Shown one piece after another: positions 55,050-64,000 of a stretch of 64,000 bases of DNA (position 1 is its first letter; each line of letters begins with the position of its first letter). The translations under genes were made by a program, and so were the position numbers. The notes under the pieces were generated by a model. That model saw only the letters and a list, made by a program, of their open reading frames with translations. It was not told the DNA's origin and did no database searches. The stretch covers positions 36,961,792 through 37,025,791 of the forward strand of contig OW121740.1 of assembly GCA_933228675.1 (NCBI GenBank). The letters run 5' to 3'. The DNA comes from Stomorhina lunata. Its lineage: Eukaryota; Arthropoda; Insecta; Diptera; Rhiniidae.

Positions 55050-56265
55050 ATTAATCTAGTACCAACTGTCGTAGTCGAAGTCGTATAACATTACTCATGA
55101 TGACTTCTTATCACTTTCGGATCTTACATTTTCGTAAAGTTTGAGTGATAACTTGCCAGAACTATACAATCCCAGAAGTTCAAATCCTAATATTCAGAAT
55201 TTTAAGTCACCAATTTGTTACTTTTAGTCGCAAAATACAAAAATTAAGTTTTAAATTTTTTTCTTAATTTTCATTTATTTATATTATTTAGTGGCTCATT
55301 AAATTGTTTATAATAATTTAAATTGTAATAATTGTGTAATTTGTGTTCCTGTGTTATTTTTTTTATCATTTTACAATATGCCTTGATATTTATTTTCTTT
55401 ATTTTAAATTTTTTGAGAATACCCACTAAAACTAATTTTTATTTTTGCAAAATTTATAAAGAAAATAATTTAAACATAAAATTAACACCCACTGAAAATG
55501 TTTAAATAATTTAAATAAAATTCATACATTTCATGTCACAAATAAAAGTTTTCTTAAGCTTAACTTAAAATTAAAATAATATTAATGCAGTGCTTTTTTG
55601 TTTAAGGGGAAAAAACTAAACTAAAATTAAAATAAAACTTATTTAGTAAATGAGTAAAATTATAAATTGTTTTTTTGTTTTTCAATATTATATCACAACA
55701 CACAGTTTTTCCTCTTCTCTGGGTTTTTTATTTTAATTTTATAGAAATTTTTAACTCTTTTCGCTGGTTTTCAACACAAATAATTGGAATTATTTATTTA
55801 TACATAGTTTAAAATATTTTTATATTTTTTTTGTTTATGATTAATTAGAGTAAAAAATGAACTTATTACATTAAATTATAGGAAAATATCATTCTTTCTT
55901 TTTTGTAGATTTTTATATATTTATATATAGACCGATTCACTTAAATATAATTTCCAGAACGCTTTAGTAAAAATGCTATATTAAGAAATTGGCTGGAGCA
56001 AATGAATTAATTTTTATAGGAGATTTTACGTAGAAACCACTCTATATTTTAAGAAAAAATAAGCCCAATTATAAACATTCCAGATGAGTTTAATTCCCCA
56101 TGATCATATTTTTTACGAACTATTTTTTACATTTCGCTTTCCGCTTATAATAAAAAAAATTTCAAAAATATGAAAAAAATAAAATTTTCAACTTAAATTT
56201 CCTTCCACATTTAAATATTCTCTCTGTTATCGTAAAAAAATAACTCATGGGGAATTAGACTCACC
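55050..56265. other. Very AT-rich stretch without a recognisable gene
   Basis: No coding region or repeat family seen. Confidence 0.4.
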
Positions 56266-56269
56266 GGGA

Positions 56270-57880
56270 AAGTGGTAATATTTTTCGAAACAGAAATAAA
56301 TTCTAATATTAAACAATTTTAGATTTGTATATTTTTTTTAACTATTTTTTAGATATTTTCGATACAAACGTTTTTTTGTAGAAAAATTTTTATTAAAAAT
56401 ATTTTTCTTTTCAAATTTTTTGATAGAAATTATTTGTTTTAGAAATTTTTCGATAAAAATAAATTTTTATAGAAAATTTTTCGATAAAAATTTTTATGAA
56501 AAATTTTCGAAAAAAAATATTTTTCTATAGAAATATTTTTCCGTAGAAAATTTTTGATAACAAAATTTTCTATAGAAAAATTTTTAATAAAAAAAATTTC
56601 TATAGAAAAATTGTTGATGAAAGATTTTTAATAAAAAAAAAAATTTTGACATAAAAATTTTCTATAAAAAGTTTCATAGAAAAATTTTTGATAAAAAAAT
56701 TTTCTATAGAAAAATTTTTGATAAAAAAAATTTTCTATAGAAAAATTTTTGATAAAAAAATTTTATATAGAAAAATTTTTGATAAAAAAATTTTATATAG
56801 AAAAATTTTTGATAAAAAAATTTTATATAGAAAAATTTTTGATAAAAAAATTTTATATAGAAAAATTTTTGATAAAAAAATTTTATATAGAAATATTTTT
56901 GATAAAAAGATTTTTCAAAAAGAGTATTCGCATTTGATCCCAAAAAATTTTCTATAGAAACATTTAAAAAGAAAAAAATTCTTTAGAAAAAAAATTTTTC
57001 TATTAAAAATTATTGATAAAAAAATGTCCATGGAAAAATTTTTGATAAAAAAATTAGAAAATTTTTTGATAAAAAAAATTTTCTATAGAAAAATTTTTGA
57101 TAAAAATATTTTGAATAAACAAATTTTCTATAGAAAAATTTTTGATAAACAAATTTTAAATAAACTAATTTTCTATAGAAAAATTATGAATAAAAAAAAA
57201 TTTTCTATAGAAAATTTTTTGATAAAAATATTTTGAATAAACAAATTTTCTATAGAAAAATTTTTGATAAACAAATTTTGAATAAACTAATTTTCTATAG
57301 AAAAATTATGAATAAAAAAATTTCTAAAGAAAAATTTTTGATAAAAAATTTTCTATAGAAAAATTTTTGATAAAAAATTTTCTATAGAAAAATTTTTGAC
57401 AAAAAAATTTTCTATAGAAAAATTTTTGATAAAAAAATTTTGTATAGAAAAATTTTTGATAAAAAAAATTTTCTATGTAAAAATTTTGAATAAAAAAATT
57501 TTCTATAGAAAAATTTTTGATAAAAAAATTTTCTATAGAAAAATTTTCATAGAAACATTAAAAAAAATTCTTTAGAAAAAAAAATCTATAGAAAAATTTT
57601 TGATAAAAAAAATTTGTATAGAAAAAGTTTTGTTAAAAAAATTTTCTACAGAAAAATTTTTGATAAAAAAAATATTCTCTAGAAAAATTTTTGATAAAAA
57701 TATTTTCCATAGAAAAATGTTTGATTTAAATATTTTAAAAAATGGAAAAAAAACATCAAAACTACACATTGAAAAAATATCTGTTTTAGTTAAAAGTATA
57801 AAAAATGGCAACTCTGCTGGCGATTTTTTGTTCTTTGTGCCGACCTCTGTTTATGAGTACTCGAAATTCAACTTTTTCAA
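56270..57880. mobile_element. Element with internal 30-bp minisatellite, copy 2
   Basis: Flanks match copy 1 on both sides: CAGAAATAAATTCTAATATT near 56290 on the left, and ACACATTGAAAAAATATCTG through GGCAACTCTGCTGGCG (57769-57822) on the right. The array is longer than in copy 1 (about 1.35 kb against 0.87 kb). The spacer TATTCGCATTTGA interrupts it near 56925. Same orientation as copy 1. Confidence 0.7.
56380..57730. repeat. 30-bp minisatellite, copy 2
   Basis: Units of TTTTCTATAGAAAAATTTTT plus GATAAAAAAA. Between 56753 and 56900 five units share the TTTTATATAG variant, a recent local amplification. Long frames rich in Lys, Ile and Phe here are translations of the repeat. Confidence 0.92.
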
Positions 57881-58455
57881 TTTCCGTCTCAAATCTCGAG
57901 GCATATTTACCAATAACTTTACTTAATGACCTGACCTCGTATTATCACGCATATACAAAAAAATATTGTTGCTTTAATATGGAGTGGTATTTACGTTATA
58001 CCAACTTCAAAAATAAAACGATTTACTTCACAACCCATTTCTTAATATAGTAATTTTACTTAGTTACTCGTTTTGTTGGGTGGTTATATTTAAATGAATC
58101 GGACCGAATATTTAAAATTTCTATAATGACTAAATATTTTATTTTGTATTACTTTGAATTTTTATTTTTTAGTACTATAATTCTTTTATTTTCAGTTTTT
58201 TTGTTTTTAAAGAAAAGTATTTATATTTTTTTTTAATTTTAAGATTTTGTTTGCCTTAATATGTCTTTAATTTCATTGTTAATTAATTCATTTCACATGT
58301 ATAAACTTTGATGTCTACTATAAATTAATTAATCTGAAAATTATCATTTAGTTTTCTTATAATTAATTGAGTTTTCTTGTTCTCTTTATTTTTTGTAAGT
58401 TTAAAATAGGTTTTTCTTGAATTATTTTTTTGAATTTTACATTCATTTTATGTTA

Positions 58456-58589
58456 GTTCCCGTACTCTAACGAAACTACCCAAAACAGTCTAAAATTGCC
58501 AAAAATTACTCAAAAAACAACAATTTATATTGAAAATTTTGTACGGGAACACGTTTGAGTAAGTTTGGGTTATTTCGTTAAAGTAAAGG
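58456..58589. mobile_element. Small MITE with terminal repeats TACTYTAACGAAA
   Basis: TACTCTAACGAAACTACCCA (58463 on) and the reversed TACTTTAACGAAATAACCCA (ending 58585) are inverted. GTTCCCGTAC (58456) also pairs with internal GTACGGGAAC (58541), so two alternative folds exist. Confidence 0.65.
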
Positions 58590-59088
58590 ATTACACATTT
58601 TATGTTTTTTGCTCTGGTTTTTTTTTCGGACTGTATTTAAATTTAATAGGTTCAATTCAGCATAAAGGATAAACAATTTTAGGGAAAGAATTTGTTTATT
58701 TCGGTTTGTCATTTTGTTATAGCCTTTATTACCACAGGTTTGAGGGGTATATTGAATTTGTGCTGATTTTTGTAATGTACAGAAATATTGGTCTGAGACC
58801 TAACTCATAGAATACCGAACGACTGAGAATCACTTTCTGAGTAAATTTAAATTTTGCAAAGACAATTCAAATTTGCAACACAAATGGCTCAAATTCGACA
58901 AATCAATCAACATTTTTATACTTTAGAAGAAGGAAAGTTGTCGGTAACTTTCTAAAATTTTTCTGTATTTATTAGAATGTTATCAAAATTTTCTTTTTAA
59001 AACAATTTAAAAAATAGTATTTTAATAAAATTAGTTTTTATTGATTTTTCCATGGGGTTTTCTATGAATTAAATTGCTTGAACTATTA

Positions 59089-59821
59089 TCAGGCATGTCA
59101 CGAATTCCGTTCAGAATTAAAATCATTCCACAGTTGAATTCCGATCGAAATGGTTGGGTTCTATATATTCCGAAAAATTTTAAATTTCCAAAATCAGTAC
59201 AAAACACGATTTTTTCAATTGAAATCCGTAACTCTCTGGTATGTGATGGAAATCGATCGTTTTCAAATCGTTCGATTTCTGATGTATTTTTGAGATAATT
59301 ATTGGTTACTTCCCCAAGAAAAATTAAAATATAGGTTTTAATTCTTTTAACTGATATCTTTCATTTGGTTTAATTTTTTTTTTGCGGAAATGAGGAAAAT
59401 TAACTCACATACCGGTCTATCTCTGTTTTAACAAATAACACTGATTAATTGAGGAAATTGTTCAAATATTGAATAAAAACTTTGAAAATAGAAAGTGGTT
59501 TCAAAAAAATTTATTTATGAAATTTGTATTTTAATAGAGTTTTTTGTTTATAGAAATATTTTTTAAAATCTTTTGTTTAACAAAAAGTTTTGAATAATTT
59601 TCTACATTTAGGAAATTTTTAAAACATTTTTCTTTAACGTAAAATTTAACGAATTATTCAAATATTGAGTAAAGAAAAAAATATACAAACTCCACTTTGA
59701 AAATACAAAGTGGTTTCATTCCAAAAAAAAAAAAAAAAAAAAAAATAATTTTGCTCTATAGAAGCAAAGTTCGAAATTCATTCCATCCGAACGAAATTGA
59801 GTTCTGTGACATTCAGGCATG
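59089..59821. mobile_element. Inverted-repeat element with 9-bp direct repeats
   Basis: TCAGGCATG occurs at 59089-59097 and 59813-59821. Just inside, ATGTCACGAATTC and the reversed ATGTCACAGAACTC are inverted. Size is about 715 bp without the duplications; no coding frame. It contains two similar blocks (near 59460-59510 and 59655-59720) with AAAGTGGTTTCA and a poly(A) of about 24 bases. Superfamily undecided: 8-9 bp duplications suggest hAT-like. Confidence 0.5.
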
Positions 59822-60593
59822 TTCCAGAAAAATAGTGGATTAAAAGTAAAATTAAGTTTTAAGAAGTTGGCTTTTTGTTTTTGATGTTCTACAAAAGTAG
59901 TGGTTTGCTGTTCTATTTTTCATTTGAAATGAACTTTGAAAAGAAAAAATGGTTTGATTTCACCTTAAAAATTGAAAGTACTTTCAAATTACTTCTTTTT
60001 CGATAAATGTGAATAAAAATGAAACATACAAAGTAATTAATTTTATTTTAAAGTGGAATTTAGAACATGACTTATTGCTGTTTATTTTTTAAAGATTTCT
60101 GATAATTTAATTGATATATAGATCGGTGGAAAAGCCATATCGTTTATAATCCAAAAAAAACTTAAGTTAATCGCTCTCACCTCGAAAAGGATTAAAAAGA
60201 GATTAAATTATGTTATTGTTGCAACTAAAATTACTTAAATAATATTCACAAGAAATTGAATTTTTGAAATCATTGAAAATTTATAATTTCAGCGAGCCAA
60301 AAATACAAAGAACATGAAATTTAGCCAATTTTTAAAAATATAATTTTATATAATTTTGATTAATAGTTTTATAATAAAAAACAAAACATTTAATGGGAAT
60401 GACAAACATACAGATGTAAATAGAATGAGAAATTGCGAAATTTAAAAATTCGTTAAGAGACGAGACACACGACGATGATCACTTTTATCATTAGAAGTGT
60501 TATTTTTCACATTTAAAGAGATCTTGATTGAACCACAAAAAACACATGTAAGATTGACAATACCGATAATAAGAAATTTAATTAGTTAATTGT

Positions 60594-62041
60594 TTAAATT
60601 CTACGTTTTTTAACAACTGACGTGGCCGCTGTATTAGTTGCTGTAATTTTCTTACCCAGTTCGGCTAAACTCTTCAGACGCGAACGTGTTAGGGGTGGTG
60701 AAAAACATGAAGCCGTTGCTTGGTTCTTGCGCGTTCTTTGTGAGGATTTTAAGGTAATTTGTGAAAGATTTTGATTTGTTTGAAATTTTTTGGATTTACT
60801 AGAAGTATTACTATTTGTATTCTGCGATAATCTAGTACTTTTACGTTGCCTTCCCGCTGGAGATTTGACGGAATTTGTTTTTGAGGATGTTGGTGGCACT
60901 TCCTCCCCGTCATCCCACTCTTTCTCATCAGGCTGCTGATTTTCTTCAATTGTTGGCGAGTGTTTACGTTTACGCGTGCGTCGTTTTGTGGCACTTGTTG
61001 CAGCAACAGCAGGCATGGATTTGCTTTGTAATATTTCTTTGCCTTTGGAATGGGCCAATGTTACCAGATTAACTGTTTTCGATTTTTTACTTGCTAATGT
61101 TCTGCGAGATTTGGCTTTGGTTAAAACCGCTCTTGATGTCTTAGAGATATTATTTGTTTTGGCATTTACTCGTTTATCATTTTCTTTTGAAGAATTCAAG
61201 GAATTCACAGTGTCAGCAATGACGGTCATTGATGAGTCTCGCTTGTTGAAAGATAAACGAGTACTTCGACTTTTAGGCAACTCTTTTGATACCTCTGAAT
61301 CCTTCGCTGCCAAAGACTTTTTGCCAGTTCTTTTGCGTACAAATAATTCCTTAATGGCTACATGGGAAGCTTCCTCTGTACCAGTAGTTTTAACTGGTGT
61401 TAGCTGTCTTTTCGACTGTAAATTTACCTGACTCTTCATTTGGGCTACCAAACACACAAATGCCGATTGATGATTTGGAGTTGTAACCGAGTTGGATAAA
61501 CAAGTTAAGCTGAAATTTTTAGAAAACATATTTATATTAAAAAATTATTTAAAATGCTTAAAATTTTTCTTTAAAATTACAATTTTTGTTTAGTATTTTA
61601 AAAGTTAACTTAAAATGAATTCGTGAATAGAAATTCAAACAAAAAAATTACATTTTCCGAATTGATTTTTTTTATAAAAAAAGTACAACTTTAACTCAAA
61701 TTGTAAAGTCAACTATGTTAAAAAAAATTTAATTCAATTGCGTACAGTTGTTTGAACTTTAAAAAATTTAAATTGTTAATTTTATGTACAATAGTTTATA
61801 TTAAAGCACATACCTTGGCTTTGGTTTGTAGATTCCACGAAATTCTTTATTTTCCTGTTCATTTTTATCATCGTCATCATCATCTTCAATCACATTGATT
61901 TTATCAGTTTGTGTTCGATTTTGTTGCTGTTTCCTCTTTCTACTATTAACATCACAGTTGGATTTTAAAACAAATTCCGTTTTTTTGGTGGCAAGATTTG
62001 CTTTGGGAAAGCGTAATGAATTGCCACGAGATTTGCTACCA
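60594..62041 (-). CDS. Unrecognised lysine/serine-rich, probably nuclear protein (5' end missing)
   Basis: Two exons are supported: 61814-62041 and 60594-61509 (minus strand), joined by an intron with GTATGT donor and TTTCAG acceptor. The frame is continuous through ...YKPKPSLTCLSNS. The first exon begins at an acceptor (TTTCAG), in phase, so at least one upstream exon with the start codon exists and was not found. About 380 residues are seen. The first part has basic SRKRKQQQNR and an acidic run (EDDDDDD). The second is rich in Lys, Ser, Thr and Arg with several nuclear-localisation-like clusters (KRRTRKRKHSP, RQRKSTRLSQ) and ends VVKKRRI. No enzymatic or structured domain is visible. Such composition is common in chromatin or cohesion-associated proteins, but I cannot name a family. 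The ATG at 61529 lies in the intron's pyrimidine tract and is probably not used. Confidence 0.65.
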
Positions 62042-62139
62042 CTGAAATTGCAAATTCAAAACAAAATTAAATTAAAAACATTGTTGGAGAACAGAAAGAA
62101 AGTTCTGAAGTTAAAATTGGTTTTTAATAAAATGCATTA

Positions 62140-62885
62140 AATTAAAGGCTTTTATGCAAAGTAATTTTCATAAAAAATTTGTTTGTAAAATTATTTTTTT
62201 AAATATCTTTTCTATGTATAAAAGCTTTTTATGCAAAGGCTTTTCCTTCGAAAAAAATTTGAATAAAAAGGATTTTCCTATGAAAAAGTTTAATTTACAA
62301 CATTATTTATATAAAACGAATATCGATAGTGCAAACTATTTCTTAATTAGGTCTAATTTTGCGAAAAGACTTTTATAAAAACGCTTTTTTTAAAAAGATT
62401 TTCTATAAAAATTATTCTATGATAAAGTTTGTATATACAAAAAGCTTTTCTCTTAAACACACATTTGTCATTAAAGATTTATATAAAAAAGTTTTTTTTA
62501 TGAAAAATAAATTTTCTATAAAAGCTTCTGATGCAAGTGTTTTTCCTATTAAAAGCTTTTAATGAAAAGGATTTTTATACAAATTCAAAACTGTATAAAG
62601 CTTTTTATATAAAATATTTCCTATAGTACGCAATATTTTTATAAGAAAAAAACCATTTATGGAAAAGATTTTTTTATGAAAAAGTTTGTATACACGAAAA
62701 GCTTTTCTATTCAAATCAAATGTTATCTTGAAAGTAAATTTACGACTTTTCGCTAAAATATTTTCTATAAAAAGTATTTTATGGAAAAAGATTTCCCATG
62801 AAAGGCTTTTTATACATAAGAATCATTTTGTTCAAGCTTTTTAAAAAAATACCTTTTATGCAAAAGTACTTTTTATGCAAAAAGG
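62140..62885. repeat. Decayed minisatellite-like region (AAAAGATTTTCTATGAAAAAG type)
   Basis: Irregular units around AAAAGCTTTT, CCTATGAAAAAG and TTTTATATAAAA recur every 25-35 bases. They recall the 30-bp unit at 7680 and 56380 but are too diverged to align by eye with certainty. It ends at the DINE-like element. Confidence 0.5.
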
Positions 62886-63570
62886 TCGGTCAAGCCCAAC
62901 CATACGATAACCTTCACTAAGACCAAAGGTGTTCTTTTTCGTGAATAAACCGAAATATTTGCCAAATTTTGCCATCATACAAAAATTTTCTCAAAACTTA
63001 TGTATTTAAGGTGTTTCCGTCATTTGGACTTATATGAGAGCAGGGGTCAAATGTGGACCAATTATCTCGAAATTTAGTAAATTGTAAATTAAAGTTTTAA
63101 CAAAAATTTTGTATGCAAAACATAAACTTAAAATTGTCATTATCTTCAGATTTACGAGCGTTTTACTGATTTTTGTCGCATTTAGTGCTTTTTGACAGTT
63201 AGTATTGGAGCTATGATCAAATTTGCACCGATTTCAACGAAATTTGGTACAGTGATTTTGTTTTATATAAGTAGTATCTGATTTACATTTCATGAAAAAA
63301 TATTGATATTTGTGGCCAAAATATCAATTCCGGTAAGTAGGACCGTTTTTGACCAATTTCAATAGCCATGGTTACACTATCAAAAAAATGATCTGTGCCA
63401 AATTTCATTAAATTATCTTTAGAATTGCGACCTGTACTTTGATTACATGATTTACATGAGGGTCCAGCCAGCCGTCCAGCCAGACGGACTAACATCGCTA
63501 AATGGACTCAGACTCCAAGTCTATTGGTATACTAAAGGATGGGTCTAAGACAAATATTTCTATGCATTAC
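62884..63570 (+). mobile_element. DINE-1/mini-me-like repeat, copy C
   Basis: It starts GGTCGGTCAAGCCCAACCAT, contains CAGCCGTCCAGCCAGACGGA near 63470, and ends GGGTCTAAGACAAATATTTC then TATGCATTAC. It aligns with copy A (36060-36786) over nearly the whole length. Confidence 0.75.
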
Positions 63571-63774
63571 ATACATCAACATAAACGTATAATATACCCG
63601 AAATAATGGACCGATTTCAGTAGCGAAGAAAACAGGTCCATGAGGGACACCTCCCCAAAAGACTAAAATCTAACGCATTCGCAAAAACAAATTGTGATCT
63701 ACTATAGCGGTCAGTCCAGAACACTTGGTCCACTAAAACCACTTGTTCAGTTTCAAAGCAAACATGGCCCATCT

Positions 63775-64000
63775 AATATAACAACACTGTGCTATTTGAA
63801 AAAAAAAACGGACTAAAGGGAGACCTAGTGGGTAAAGATAATTCGGGTACGCTAAATTCAAATTCCTTCATTTTTGTATAACGCTATATCTCAAAAATTA
63901 GAGCTAACCTAAAAAAACGATTAGCACCGCCTAGCATACCAGAGGTCCCAAGTTTGATCCCCGGTCAGAGTGTTATATTCGGCTGTGCCGAATCTTATAT
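63775..64000. repeat. DINE-like and SINE-like pieces at the window edge
   Basis: AGGGAGACCTAGTGGGTAAA (63817) matches 43732 in the Gmppb intron. CTAGCATACCAGAGGTCCCA (63932) is the SINE head also seen at 39718. The last bases, ATTCGGCTGTGCCGAAT, form a perfect 7-bp hairpin with a 3-base loop, like the ends of Helitron/DINE elements. The element continues beyond the window. Confidence 0.6.

Noticed and set aside
60875..61431. Plus-strand frames opposite the 60.6 kb gene, with membrane-like composition
   Set aside because: They are antisense shadows; splice sites and residue composition support the minus strand.
61529..61529. ATG at 61529 as start of a 311-residue single-exon gene
   Set aside because: The first codons are the pyrimidine tract and AG of a good splice acceptor, and an in-phase upstream exon with matching donor exists.

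Overview
The window is AT-rich nuclear DNA from a higher fly (Diptera, Schizophora). A calyptrate such as a blowfly or house-fly relative is likely, but this is inferred. Three things point there: introns with ordinary GT..AG junctions, proteins closest to those I know from Drosophila, and a dense load of dipteran-type transposable elements (Tc1/mariner, hAT, RTE-like, jockey-like and R1-like LINEs, DINE-1/mini-me-like repeats, tRNA-derived SINEs).

Four host genes can be supported. A Hus1-like checkpoint clamp gene lies on the minus strand (29259-30110, one exon). Gmppb, the GDP-mannose pyrophosphorylase beta subunit, is on the plus strand (42595-47309, three exons). Bbs5, a BBSome subunit of cilia, is on the plus strand (49350-50697, five exons), with a candidate RFX X-box about 85 bp before its start codon. 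A lysine/serine-rich protein I do not recognise is on the minus strand (60594-62041, two 3' exons seen, 5' end not found). To my recollection Gmppb and Bbs5 are also close neighbours in Drosophila (CG1129 and CG1126), so the pair looks like conserved synteny. The genes are not an operon and share no obvious pathway.

Layout: 1-6.1 kb holds LINE and DD41D-mariner remnants, an 18-20 bp degenerate repeat and an exact 132-bp tandem array. 6.1-7.6 kb is unassigned. 7.6-8.7 kb is a mobile element carrying an internal 30-bp minisatellite; a second copy sits at 56.3-57.9 kb. 8.9-18.6 kb is a graveyard of jockey-like, RTE-like, mariner and Tc1 fragments. 19.37-20.67 kb is a full DD41D mariner with an uninterrupted transposase, and 21.33-22.58 kb is a hAT element with a perfect 8-bp target duplication. 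24-28 kb holds more LINE pieces. Hus1-like follows at 29-30 kb, then a tRNA-like inverted cluster (31.5-32.3 kb), LINE and SINE remnants to 41 kb, Gmppb with a repeat-filled second intron, a 1.3-kb 29-bp minisatellite ending just before the Bbs5 promoter, and a nested LINE/hAT/SINE/DINE block (51.2-54.9 kb). The last gene and more repeats close the window.

All calls are by eye. Clade names for degraded transposons are provisional, and no searches were run.
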